64,000 nucleotides of DNA from JACVRW01 sp963814095 (GCA_963814095.1 CAWFBT010000024.1:65744-129743), one strand, 5' to 3'. Numbered from the stretch's first letter, positions 7,750 to 14,873 are shown. Notes: generated from the letters alone by a model not told the origin. Translations and numbers: made by a program.

Positions 7750-7949
7750 GCGCCACGATCGCGGATCGCGAGACCGCGCTGGTCGACCTCGTCGACCGCC
7801 TGCTCGGTGGCGGTGTCGTGATCGCCGGCGACATCACCCTCTCGGTAGCCGACGTGGATCTCGTGTACGTGAACCTGCGGGCACTCATCTCGTCGGTTGC
7901 CACCGCGCAGGAGAAGCGGCTTCTTCCGCGGATGGGCAGCGCGCTGTGA
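7746..7949 (+). CDS. gvpS: Gas vesicle protein GvpS (short GvpA-family protein)
   Basis: A 67-residue GvpA-fold protein: TALVDLVDRLLGGGVVIAGD then ITLSVADVDLVYVNLRALIS. It lacks the GvpA hydrophobic ILTIDAR segment and is closer to the J/M/S branch. Position between a GvpL and GvpK as in Streptomyces-type clusters supports GvpS. The ATG overlaps the gvpL stop (ATGA), and its stop overlaps the next GTG (GTGA). Confidence 0.82.
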   Translation: MSATIADRETALVDLVDRLLGGGVVIAGDITLSVADVDLVYVNLRALISSVATAQEKRLLPRMGSAL

Positions 7950-8554
7950 TCCAGCTGGTCGCGATCACCGACGACCGCTCGGCCCCCGCCCCGCCGCTAA
8001 GCGCCGTGCCCTGTGGCGAGCTCACGGCGATCTGCGCGCCGGCCAGCGAGGAGAGGCCCGGCGCCGAGTCCCTCTGGCGTCACGAGGAGCTCGTCGAGTC
8101 CTTGATGGAGACGCGTGACCTCCTGCCCGTGCGGTTCGGCACGCTGCTGAAGGACGAGGACGCCGTCGCGCACGCGGTGGGCGAACGGGGCGGGCAGCTC
8201 ACCGGGCAGCTGGAGCGCGTGCGCGGAGCTGTCGAGCTTGCGCTGCGCATCGACGAGCGGAAGACCGCCTCGACGACCCGAACGAGCGCCACGAGCGGCA
8301 CCGACTACATGCGCCTCCAGGCGCGACGCATTCGCAGCGGGCAGGCGATTCACGACGAGCTCTCCGTGCTGACGCGCGACACCGCCACGCTGCCGGGCCC
8401 CGAGCTCCTGAGGGCGGCCTACCTCGTGGACCGCAGCGTGGTCGACAAGTTCGTCGCTCGAGTGCGAGAGCTCCAGGCCGCGCACCCCGAGCTCGTCCTC
8501 GTCTGCACCGGTCCCTGGCCGCCCTACTCGTTCGCGGACGGGGAAGGCTCATGA
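7946..8554 (+). CDS. Gas vesicle protein GvpL/GvpF family, third copy
   Basis: A 202-residue GvpF/L-family protein translated from the GTG at 7946 that overlaps the gvpS stop. Family signals are the start VIQLVAITDD, the central LLPVRFGTLLKDEDAV, and the end LVLVCTGPWPPYSFADG. The frame is open for another 500 bases upstream, but that part is a shadow of gvpL and gvpS. Three divergent GvpF/L proteins in one operon imply specialised partners. Confidence 0.85.
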   Translation: MIQLVAITDDRSAPAPPLSAVPCGELTAICAPASEERPGAESLWRHEELVESLMETRDLLPVRFGTLLKDEDAVAHAVGERGGQLTGQLERVRGAVELALRIDERKTASTTRTSATSGTDYMRLQARRIRSGQAIHDELSVLTRDTATLPGPELLRAAYLVDRSVVDKFVARVRELQAAHPELVLVCTGPWPPYSFADGEGS

Positions 8555-8892
8555 GGGACAAGGTGCTTGCCGCCCCGAGGAACATTGACCCACTGGCGGC
8601 CAAGGTGCCCCGTCTCGACGATGCCCTGAGCCGTCGGATCAACGCGGATCCGGAGTCGGTGGAGCGTGGCCTCGTGCAGCTCGTCCTCACCATTGTCGAG
8701 CTGCTGCGCCAGCTCATGGAGCGCCAGGCGCTGCGCCGCATCGACGCCGGCGGCCTGACGGAAGAGCAGGTCGAGCGGCTCGGCACTACCTTCATGGAGC
8801 TGGACAAGCGCATGGAGGAACTGCGCGACGAGTTCGGACTCGACCTCGAAGACCTGAATCTCGATCTGGGGCCGCTGGGGCGGCTTCTGTAG
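8551..8892 (+). CDS. gvpK: Gas vesicle protein GvpK
   Basis: A 113-residue GvpK, an accessory protein required for vesicle formation. The core RINADPESVERGLVQLVLTI then VELLRQLMERQALRRIDAG and LTEEQVERLGTTFMELDKRM matches the family, and the C-terminal LDLEDLNLDLGPLGRLL is typical. The ATG overlaps the upstream stop (ATGA). This closes the tightly overlapped chain from gvpA; a hairpin follows. Confidence 0.92.
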   Translation: MRDKVLAAPRNIDPLAAKVPRLDDALSRRINADPESVERGLVQLVLTIVELLRQLMERQALRRIDAGGLTEEQVERLGTTFMELDKRMEELRDEFGLDLEDLNLDLGPLGRLL

Positions 8893-8905
8893 GCATCAAA
8901 GACAA

Positions 8906-8927
8906 CCCCGCCAGGCGGGGAGGAGGG
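8906..8927 (+). promoter_or_regulatory. Hairpin abutting a Shine-Dalgarno, after gvpK
   Basis: CCCCGCC-A-GGCGGGG (8906-8920) is a perfect inverted repeat with a minimal loop directly followed by the ribosome-binding sequence AGGAGGG (8921-8927) of the gene at 8930. It can end or attenuate the gvp transcript or control translation of the last gene. No T-run follows. Confidence 0.5.
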
Positions 8928-8929
8928 TT

Positions 8930-9133
8930 ATGGGCTCGCGCAACAGCACCCGCAACGACCCACAGCGGGAACTCGACCAAGAGACTGATCGCTACCGGGA
9001 GGCCGCGGCCTCCGCGTTGGGGCAGCTCGAATGGATCATCGGCTACTTCAACAAGATCGGGAAGCGTGAGATCGCCAGCGCGCTCGACCGCAACCGGAAG
9101 CGGATCATCGAGAGCAGCGGCGGACTCGGATAG
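8930..9133 (+). CDS. Small conserved gvp-cluster protein, paralogue 2 (IGY motif)
   Basis: A 67-residue helical protein, paralogous to the product of 4295: RYREAAASALGQLEWIIGYF and KIGKREIASALDRNRKRI align with only conservative changes. It lies 37 bases after gvpK behind a hairpin and a strong AGGAGGG. Because one copy precedes gvpA and the other follows gvpK, both are probably vesicle accessory proteins. No described family is recognised. Confidence 0.68.
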   Translation: MGSRNSTRNDPQRELDQETDRYREAAASALGQLEWIIGYFNKIGKREIASALDRNRKRIIESSGGLG

Positions 9134-9142
9134 GCCCGAGCC

Positions 9143-9256
9143 TCAGAAGAGGCGGCGCAGCAGTCGTCCGACGCCCTCTAAGACGCCGCGCAACAGTCCG
9201 AAGATTCCGGCCAGAAGTCCGCCGATCGCTTTGCCGAGGCCCCGAAGCACGCCCAT
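9143..9256 (-). CDS. Small glycine/leucine-rich amphipathic peptide (37 aa), antisense after the gvp cluster
   Basis: On the minus strand an ATG at 9256 is preceded by a textbook AGAGGAGGATC Shine-Dalgarno. The frame encodes MGVLRGLGKAIGGLLAGIFG then LLRGVLEGVGRLLRRLF and stops ten bases from the end of the convergent gene at 8930-9133. The peptide has Leu/Gly/Ile on one face and Arg/Lys/Glu on the other. It resembles small membrane-active or type-I-toxin-like peptides, but also simple amphipathic helices. The strong ribosome site is the main support. Confidence 0.5.
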   Translation of the reverse strand: MGVLRGLGKAIGGLLAGIFGLLRGVLEGVGRLLRRLF

Positions 9257-9462
9257 AAATTGATCCTCCTCTGACCGTGCCGGTACCCGATGCCAGCGGT
9301 CCGTAGTCTGCTTGCGCGACGGCAGATCCGAGGCGAGTGCAAGGAGGCAGCAGCAGTGGCGGGGCTGGCGGCAGCGGTGCCCGCGCCGATGAACGCGCCA
9401 CGCGAGAGGCCGGATGCATATGAGAGGCTGCGCACAGCTCCGAGCCGCGAAGGAGGCAGAGC

Positions 9463-9732
9463 ATGCACGCAGTGGTCGTGCAGGTCACGGTCCACGACCC
9501 CGACCCCGATACGGTGAGGTTGCGGGACGAGATAGTGCCGCGCGTGTCCCAGGCGCCAGGCTTCGTCACCGGCTACTGGCTGAGGACCCGAGACGACAAG
9601 GGCCTGTCGGTGATCGTGTTCGAGTCCGAGGATGCCGCCCAGGGGGCGGTGGAGATGATCCAGGCGGCGGCACATACCGACGAGGTCACCCTGGACGGCG
9701 TCGACATCCGGGAGGTCGTGGCGCACGCCTGA
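9463..9732 (+). CDS. Small ABM-like (dimeric alpha/beta barrel) protein
   Basis: An 89-residue protein behind a CGAAGGAGGCAGAGC leader. The layout HAVVVQVTVHDPDPDTVRL, GFVTGYWLRTRDDKGLSVIV and FESEDAAQGAVEMIQ is that of the small antibiotic-biosynthesis-monooxygenase-like or YCII-like ferredoxin-fold proteins, often heme- or quinone-related, though many have no known substrate. It is monocistronic; the next 230 bases contain no recognisable gene. Confidence 0.7.
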   Translation: MHAVVVQVTVHDPDPDTVRLRDEIVPRVSQAPGFVTGYWLRTRDDKGLSVIVFESEDAAQGAVEMIQAAAHTDEVTLDGVDIREVVAHA

Positions 9733-9795
9733 CCCGCATAGGGGCCTACACCTCTCGAGGTGCGCTCCAGGCGGTGATGGCCCAAGGCTGGACGC

Positions 9796-9814
9796 CAACC
9801 CGCGAGCGGGGTTG
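9796..9814 (+). terminator. Possible terminator hairpin after the ABM-like gene
   Basis: CAACCC and GGGTTG arms with a short GC loop region lie about 60 bases after the stop at 9732. There is no strong T-run. The stretch from 9733 to 9961 otherwise shows no coding signal. Confidence 0.3.
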
Positions 9815-9961
9815 AATGAAAGTTTGAAACGCCGCCTGTTGTAGCGCTGTTATGGCGGGTTCACGGTGCCCCTTGGCACCTGTGCCTAATCGGGCTGGTT
9901 GCATCAACTCGGCGCCACGACGGGATCCTGCCCGGCCGTGTCCTTGCGGTGTCCGTGTTGC

Positions 9962-10206
9962 TCAGTCGTCGGCCTGCTCGTCGGCGCCGTTCGCCAGGCG
10001 GGCGGGACGTCGCCGTGGCAGGGCTCGTCGAGGGGCAGTAGCAGGCAAGCTGCTTGCCGGCTGAGGTCAGGTACCTGGGCGAGCAGGTCGGGCCGTGACG
10101 GCAGGTGCTCGTCCTCGTTGCGCCTCACGGCCTCGACCCGTTCAGCGGGTGTCATCCTCGACTTCGCATGGGGGTTGCCCCAACGCGCCGGCTTGGCAAC
10201 GAGCAC
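9962..10206 (-). pseudogene. DUF4326-like protein, interrupted by frameshifts
   Basis: Read on the minus strand across three frames, the protein is PLNGAVLVAKPARWGNPHA, MTPAERVEAVRRNEDEH, LPSRPDLLAQVPDL, then SAGKQLACYCP, LDEPCHGDV and finally PARLANGADEQADD ending at 9962. The PTRWGNP-like start, the L-ACYCPLDEPCHGD block and the LAN end are the signature of DUF4326 proteins, which are frequent on phages and islands. Single-base shifts fall at about 10064-10072, 10036-10045 and 9992-9998. A basic RIRRTNYVT stretch upstream of 10206 is probably part of it too. Confidence 0.55.
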
Positions 10207-10259
10207 GGCGCCGTTCAGCGGGGTGACGTAGTTCGTGCGGCGGATGCGAAGCGGATGGG

Positions 10260-10441
10260 CTACGACCCCACCGCCTTCAGCGGCGTGACGATGTAGCCGA
10301 AGGCGCGGTCGATCTCCTCGAGCGCCCCAAAGTCGCCGTGGCCGTAGACCCTCAGCAGCTTGAGCGTCCCGGCGCTGGCCAGCCCAGCTGCTCGGCGATC
10401 ACCCTCGGCGGCAACCCGTGATCGACATGCAGGTGATGCAC
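10260..10441 (-). pseudogene. Remnant resembling a tyrosine recombinase C-terminus
   Basis: From a GTG at 10441 the minus strand reads VHHLHVDHGLPPRVIAEQLG then, after one missing base near 10378, SAGTLKLLRVYGHGDFGALE and EIDRAFG to a TAG at 10260. GLPPRVIAEQLGW followed at the right distance by a VYGH tyrosine motif is the C-terminal pattern of phage/Xer-type integrases. The arginine and upstream catalytic box are absent, so this is only the tail. It could alternatively be a short unrelated protein; the motif spacing is the evidence. Confidence 0.42.
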
Positions 10442-10655
10442 CGGCACCTTTCAGGCTACCCGGGCGGCGGGACGTTCGAGGCCGCCCTCGCAAGAAGCGG
10501 CGGCGTCGTGCGGTCCATTCTTCACCCGGCGCCGACACCTGTGCCGTGCGAGGCTAGCTGCACTGGGGTCGCGCCTGCGAGGTCGAGGCTCGGTTCCTAG
10601 CCGATGCAGGCTCTCGCGAGAACTTGGGCGGCACGAGAGCGCCGCCCGGGGGCGA

Positions 10656-11498
10656 TCACGGCGTTCGCGGTTGTGACTTGGCTTGGCGCCGCGCCTCGCG
10701 GCTGACCGTTCCCCAGATCGTCTTGGCCATCAGGGCCGCGCCCTCGGTGTTGAGGTGGATCGAGTCGTAGGTCAGGCCCGGTCGGTCCGACGCCTTGGCC
10801 CAGTCGGCCAGGACGAGGTCGTCTCGGCGCCGGTCGAGGCGACGCAGGCGCTCGTTGACGTAGGGGAAATACCACGAGTACTGGCCGAGCTCGTCGCGTG
10901 ACTGCGGCGGAACCGTCCGCCGCGTCGGTTCGCGCAGGGTCACCCAGACCACTTGGCGGGCGCCCCGCCCGCGAAGAACTCGAAGCAGTCCGCGGGCTTC
11001 GCGGTCAAAGCGCCGCGCCCAGACCCGGTAGCGACGCCGGCCCCGCTCCCAGAGCGAGTTGTAACCGAGCCCGACAACCGCGAGCCGCGCGACCGGAGTG
11101 GCTCGCTCACGCAGCTCGTCCGCGGCAAACCTGATCATCAGCGCCGGCCGGCCGTAGACCCGCGCCCGCCAACACGGCCGCCGCGCACGCAGCGCCGAAA
11201 CGCCGCCGAGCAGGACCGAGTCGACGAGCACCGTCGCTCGCCGCGGCAGCAACCAAGACGGCAACGAGGCGCGCTCGCCGGGACGAAACTGACAGCCCCT
11301 TCTCGGCTGGGTCTCCGATCCTGCCCCGCCGGCGACCGGAGCGATAAGCAACGCCGCACAAAGAAGCGCAGCGGTGCCCCAGCCACGCCAGGGTCGCGTC
11401 CCGTCGGGCGGTGTCGGACGCGGCCCGCCGCAACCTGTCAGCTCGCGGCTGACCCGTCTCTCGACCGACAACAGCTTGAGAACTACGCGGGGGACCAC
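10656..11498 (-). CDS. Secreted SGNH-type hydrolase
   Basis: The minus-strand frame shows a signal-peptide-like segment (WGTAALLCAALLIAPVAGGA) and an SGNH hydrolase domain: the serine block is VLVDSVLLGG (GDS changed to VDS), the Asn block is VVGLGYN, and the catalytic Asp-His is DSIHLNTEGA. This domain is common in secreted esterases and in the C-terminus of membrane acyltransferases. The start is uncertain: GTG at 11498 and TTG at 11471 both give a signal peptide and neither has a good Shine-Dalgarno. The frame is open further upstream to 11801 but that part looks non-coding. About 210 bases between 10442 and 10655 hold nothing I can recognise. Confidence 0.65.
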   Translation of the reverse strand: MVPRVVLKLLSVERRVSRELTGCGGPRPTPPDGTRPWRGWGTAALLCAALLIAPVAGGAGSETQPRRGCQFRPGERASLPSWLLPRRATVLVDSVLLGGVSALRARRPCWRARVYGRPALMIRFAADELRERATPVARLAVVGLGYNSLWERGRRRYRVWARRFDREARGLLRVLRGRGARQVVWVTLREPTRRTVPPQSRDELGQYSWYFPYVNERLRRLDRRRDDLVLADWAKASDRPGLTYDSIHLNTEGAALMAKTIWGTVSREARRQAKSQPRTP

Positions 11499-11650
11499 AA
11501 CCCGGCAGCGATGCAGCCGACGGGGCTGGGCGGCTGGTGCGGATGTCGGCGCAACGACAGCGGCAAGCGCGTTTGGAACGATCAGACGCGGACACGGTCC
11601 ACGTCCGAGCGTACAAAGGGCGCTCCAGTGAATCAGCGGTCGAAGGAGTA

Positions 11651-12028
11651 CTAGATGTGGACGTGATCCTCGAGCCGTTGGCACTCCGACCGACCCACTG
11701 ACCGGCGTAGTAGTTCCAGAAGCAGCCAAGAGTGCCGCACCCGAAGGGCTGGTACTCGCCGTACGGACTGCGCAGCACGTAGCCGGAGGGGGGCGACACA
11801 CGTGAATACGTGTGCAGCTGCTTCGGCAGCCACCACCGGTTGTGCAGGTAAGCGCGGGCGGATCCGCGCCGACGAGCAGGATGTGTGGTTGCCGAGGGCG
11901 TGGACGGTCAGACGGTCGTTGTGCTCCAGGTGCCAGTCCACGCAGCGGTTGGTGGGGACGCCTAGGCTGGAGTGGCTATGCCGAGCAGCGTGACTGACCG
12001 CGGCCGGTCCTGCAATCGTCTTCTTCAC
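11651..12028 (-). pseudogene. Small secreted protein, frameshifted
   Basis: A GTG at 12028 with GAGGAA just upstream starts MKKTIAGPAAV. One frame over, VTLLGIATPA completes a signal peptide, then RCVDWHLEHNDRLTVHALGNHT, and in yet another frame HNRWWLPKQLHTYSRVSPPS, GYVLRSPYGEYQPFGCGTLG and CFWNYYAGQWVGRSA. Each piece has protein-like composition with Trp, Tyr and Cys. The KK(T/L)IAG start resembles the intact secreted protein at 13112-13465, and both share the upstream block described below. The exact C-terminus is uncertain. Confidence 0.4.
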
Positions 12029-12055
12029 TTCCTCGCCCTCGCGGTGGTTCCAATT

Positions 12056-12100
12056 GGTCCACTGGCGGCAACGCACCGGCATGGGTGCACCCCGTCATCA
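12056..12100 (-). repeat. Shared upstream block, copy A
   Basis: A 45-base block (CTGGCGGCAACGC core and an imperfect GGGTGCACCCC palindrome on the plus strand) located 28 bases before the GTG at 12028. Related blocks occur at 13497-13544 and 14094-14139 at the same distance from their genes. Likely a common promoter/operator. Confidence 0.55.
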
Positions 12101-12119
12101 AGCGAGGTGGTCCTGCGCT

Positions 12120-12601
12120 CTAGCAGGGGGGCATAGGCGAACCCGGATCGTCCGAGCAGCCCTCGCCCGTGGCGTAGCCCGCGCTGTCGTGGCTGCTGTC
12201 GCCCCCCTCCGGGCGAAGCCGTCCTGCTGGGCGCTCAAGGGCGCTCTCTGGTCGCTACCTGAGGCGCGACCGGCGCTGGTGGCGGGCGGCGGTGCGGCGG
12301 CGAAAGTCCTCGGCGAGCACCCGCGCGCCGTGCCGCTCACCGGGGTCTGTCGGCCGCGCCTCCGGCCTTGCTCGACCTTCAGCGAGGCCGCGCGTCCGCC
12401 CGACCGCGAAGGCAGCCGCAGGGCGTTCCGGCCGCTGTTAGCCGGGCGTCGGCTCGCGCGGCCCGCGCCTCGGCGGCGGTCGGCGCGTTAGCTTTGCCGA
12501 CCACGTAGCCGATCGCGGCTGTTATGGCGATGACAGCGATGGCTAGGGCGGCGATCTGCGCTCTGCGTCTAGTCGCCAACGCAATCCACCTGTCGCGGCA
12601 T
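12120..12601 (-). pseudogene. Membrane-anchored coiled-coil protein with C-terminal GYATGEG motif, frameshifted
   Basis: A strong AGGAGGAATTG precedes an ATG at 12601, and the continuing protein is in a neighbouring frame: ALATRRRAQIAALAIAVIAI, TAAIGYVVGKANAPTAAEAR (one membrane helix then Ala/Glu/Arg helix). After another shift it continues GLAEGRARPEARPTDPGERH and ARVLAEDFRRRTAARHQ. The last stretch GYATGEGCSDDPGSPMPPC, ending at 12120, closely resembles the C-terminus of the gene at 13542 (GYATGDGCSNNPRPR), so they are paralogues. At least two frame breaks are needed. Confidence 0.45.
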
Positions 12602-12664
12602 CAATTCCTCCTATGCACGCCAGCGATCGCTGCTCTTCGGGCAAAGACGTAACCGGGCTCGCTG

Positions 12665-13109
12665 TTAGGCAGCTTCGTCGGTGTATTCCAAGCCTGTCGA
12701 CTGGGCCGGAGCTGCGGGCGCGGCCTGGGCTGCTGCTGCAGCTTCACGCGCCGCCGCCCGCTCCAGATCGCGGGTCTTCGTGCGGTACTGCGCCTTATAG
12801 GCGGCTCTGGTAGCTGGCGCGATACCCCTGCTTCTCGCCGGCCTTGAACTGATTACCGTAACCTTGCTGCGCCGCCGCTTCGCGAGCATCGCGAAGTTGG
12901 CCTCGTGGTGGCGAATTTCCGCAGCCTGCAGATCCGCGCCAGTAGATGAGCCGGCAAAAGGAACCGCCCACCGCGACGAGCCGCAGAGTACGAGCAGCCC
13001 AGCGAGCACCGGCGGGAGAAATTGGTGGTGCATCACAGACCGCCAAAGAGCCAGCGGACGCCCACGGCGGCAAGCACAGCAACGCCACCGAGTCGAGCAG
13101 CTTCTTCAT
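12665..13109 (-). pseudogene. Short membrane/secreted protein segments with GY-rich helix, frameshifted
   Basis: An ATG at 13109, two bases after the stop of the upstream gene, starts MKKLLDSV; one base over follows VAVLAAVGVRWLFGGL (one membrane helix) and a stop. A second ATG then opens MHHQFLPPVLAGLLVLCGSS. Further on, LRDAREAAAQQGYGNQFKAG then EKQGYRASYQ and, in the next frame, AAYKAQYRTKTRDLERAAAR ending LEYTDEAA at 12665. This probably represents two small genes, the second belonging to the TM-plus-GYxxG family of its neighbours. Boundaries are approximate. Confidence 0.38.
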
Positions 13110-13111
13110 GC

Positions 13112-13465
13112 CTAGTACACCCGGGCCTTGAAGCTGTACGAGGTGCTGCTCGTGTTCTCGTAGCAGCGGACGCCGTGGCGGCTGATCTTGTAGCAGTGCC
13201 ACGTCACCCAGCCGTCGAAGAACGCACTCGGCATCCGCGGGTAGCCGTACTGGCGGCGGACCTTGGCCCGGAACTGGCCCAGCGCGTAGCGCACTGAAGC
13301 GCAGTTCATGCCGCTAGCACGAGCGCCCTGGTAGCCGATCGTGTAGCCGCTCCTGTTGTTGTCGAACTTGCTGACGCCGCAGTAGTGGGCGTCCGCCTGG
13401 GCCACACCCGGCCCAGCGAGCACCGCGCCTGCGACCAGCGCTCCTGCGATCAACTTCTTCACCAT
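13112..13465 (-). CDS. Small secreted cysteine-containing protein (117 aa)
   Basis: An intact frame with a GAAGGAGAACG Shine-Dalgarno before the ATG at 13465. The signal peptide is MVKKLIAGALVAGAVLAGPG with a likely cut after AQA. The mature part has four to five cysteines and many aromatic residues (HYCGVSKFDNNRSGYTIGYQ, ASGMNCASVRYALGQF, WHCYKISRHGVRCYENTSS). The domain is unrecognised; the spacing Cys...Asn-Cys-xSVRYAL resembles small extracellular proteins of actinobacteria with disulfides. It is the only intact member of the small secreted-protein cluster here. Confidence 0.72.
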   Translation of the reverse strand: MVKKLIAGALVAGAVLAGPGVAQADAHYCGVSKFDNNRSGYTIGYQGARASGMNCASVRYALGQFRAKVRRQYGYPRMPSAFFDGWVTWHCYKISRHGVRCYENTSSTSYSFKARVY

Positions 13466-13496
13466 CGTTCTCCTTGCTCATGGGTTCGTTCGAGTC

Positions 13497-13544
13497 GGTC
13501 GCCTGGCGGCAACGCGCCCCCGAGGGACGCGCTCCCGTCAATCA
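13497..13544 (-). repeat. Shared upstream block, copy B
   Basis: Same block as at 12056 and 14094: CCTGGCGGCAACGCGCC followed by the palindrome-like GGGACGCGCTCCC. It ends 32 bases before the ATG at 13465. Confidence 0.6.
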
Positions 13545-14063
13545 GCCGGTTAGCGTAGGGCAGCGGGGTCTCGGATTATTGGAGCACCCATCGCCCGTGG
13601 CGTAACCCTCGCTGTCGTAACTGCCGTAGGCGAAGCCTACGGCTCGTAGCTGTCGTAGCTACCGTCGGTGTAGCCGTCGCCGTAGCCCTCGGCCTCGCCC
13701 TCCATCTCGCCCTCGGCGTGGCCGCTGCTGTAGCCCGCGGTGTTCCCGGCGCCGTAGCCGGAGCTATAACCGGCCTCGTTGCCGTTCTGGTAGCCGGTCT
13801 CTTCCCAACGCGGTAGCCACGCTCACGGGCCCGTTGCGGGCTTGCTTCAGGTCCTTCGCGTGCGCGTCCTCCTGGTCGCTGAGCAACCGGTCGGTATGGA
13901 TCTCGGCGCGGCGCTCGGCGCCGTCCTCCACCGGCTGCGCCTTCATCTGGACCTGCTGGTCCGACATGCGCGAGCCTTGGCCGGTCGCGTATGCGCCGAC
14001 CCCGGTCGCGGCCACTGCCAGCAGCGCCACCAGCCTCACCAGCCCCGTCATTGTCTTGCTCAT
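13542..14063 (-). pseudogene. Membrane-anchored tyrosine/glycine-repeat protein, frameshifted
   Basis: From ATG 14063 (GGAGAGAGCC leader): MSKTMTGLVRLVALLAVAAT, one membrane helix, then a charged helix (SDQEDAHAKDLKQAR). Single missing bases near 13830, 13805 and 13643 separate this from RARERGYRVG, EETGYQNGNEAGYSSGYGAG and NTAGYSSGHAEGEMEGEAEG, and finally VGFAYGSYDSEGYATGDGCS ending at 13542. The total span of 522 bases is in frame if three bases are restored. The repeating GYxxG pattern is typical of a secreted/anchored actinobacterial family of unknown role. Confidence 0.55.
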
Positions 14064-14093
14064 GGCTCTCTCCGTCGCTTGGTTTTCCCAGCC

Positions 14094-14139
14094 GGTCCGC
14101 TGGCAGCGCGCCCCGGAGGGATGCGCTCCTCGTCGGTCA
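14094..14139 (-). repeat. Shared upstream block, copy C
   Basis: Third copy of the block (CGCTGGCAGCGCGCCCC and GGGATGCGCTCC), 31 bases before the ATG at 14063. Consistent spacing in all three copies argues for a promoter or operator rather than chance. Confidence 0.6.
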
Positions 14140-14200
14140 GCCGCCATCAGCGAATGTCCAGATTCCCCCAACGCCTACCGCCTCCTCAGCTCGTTGACGA

Positions 14201-14218
14201 AATGCTAACAAGCTCTTG
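14201..14218 (+). promoter_or_regulatory. Operator-like repeat upstream of tetR
   Basis: AATGCTAACAAGCTCTTG at 14201-14218 is the reverse complement, with one extra base, of the element at 15099-15117. It overlaps the -35 of the tetR promoter and contains CAAG-N2-CTTG symmetry. A TetR operator is the simplest reading. Confidence 0.55.
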
Positions 14219-14243
14219 ACGGATCGCCAACAACATTTAGACT
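14216..14243 (+). promoter_or_regulatory. Promoter of the tetR gene, probably leaderless
   Basis: TTGACG (14216-14221), a 16-base spacer and TAGACT (14238-14243) lie directly before the ATG at 14250. With the -10 ending six bases before the ATG, transcription would start at or next to the start codon. Confidence 0.5.
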
Positions 14244-14249
14244 CGCCTT

Positions 14250-14873
14250 ATGAACACGACGCCGAAGTACAGCCGCCTCGCTCCCGCGCGGCGGCGCGAA
14301 CGAGATCCTCGACGCGGCCAACGCGCTGTTCGCCGAGCGCGGCTACGACGAGGTCTCGATCGAGGACATCGCGAACTCCGCCGGCGTCACCAGGGGGCTC
14401 GTGCACCACTACTTCGGCGGCCGCAAGGAGGTCTACATCGCGCTGCTCGAGCGGCTCGGCACCATGCGCGAGGAACAACTCCCGCCGCCCGTCGGCCGCA
14501 GCGCCCGCGCGCGCGTGGCCGACAGCGTGTCGCGCTGGCTCGACTGGACCGAGCAGAACCGCACGATCTGGCTGCCACGCTCGGCCGCGGCGAGGACATC
14601 GCCGACCCCGACGTCAGGGCCGTCGTGCTCGAGCTCGTGCGCCGCGCCGTCGCGCTCCTCGCCGCCCACCACGCCGACATCGCCGACGACTCGCCACGGC
14701 TGCGCTACGCGCTCGAGTGCTGGACCGGCCTCAACCGCGCCGCCACCCGCCGCTGGCTACAAGGCGAAGCCACCCGCGAACAGACCCACGAACTGATCGC
14801 CTCGACACTCGAACACGTCCTACGCACCTTCGGCGCACCACCCAAGCCAAACCGGCGCACATTCCCTCGCTGA
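14250..14873 (+). pseudogene. TetR-family transcriptional regulator, two single-base frameshifts
   Basis: Frame 1 gives MNTTPKYSRLAPARR. One extra base near 14290-14298 moves the reading to NEILDAANALFAERGYDEVS, IEDIANSAGVTRGLVHHYFG and GRKEVYIALLERLGTMREEQ, a perfect TetR helix-turn-helix. One missing base near 14572 returns it to ATLGRGEDIADPDVRAVVLE and ALECWTGLNRAATRRWLQGE, ending at 14873. The total length (about 207 aa) is normal. It controls itself and probably the gene at 15168, since the same operator-like sequence lies in front of both. Confidence 0.75.

Noticed and set aside
7448..7945. Upstream part of the third GvpF/L frame as an extended N-terminus
   Set aside because: It overlaps gvpL and gvpS in another frame; the GTG at 7946 in a GTGA overlap starts exactly at the conserved domain.
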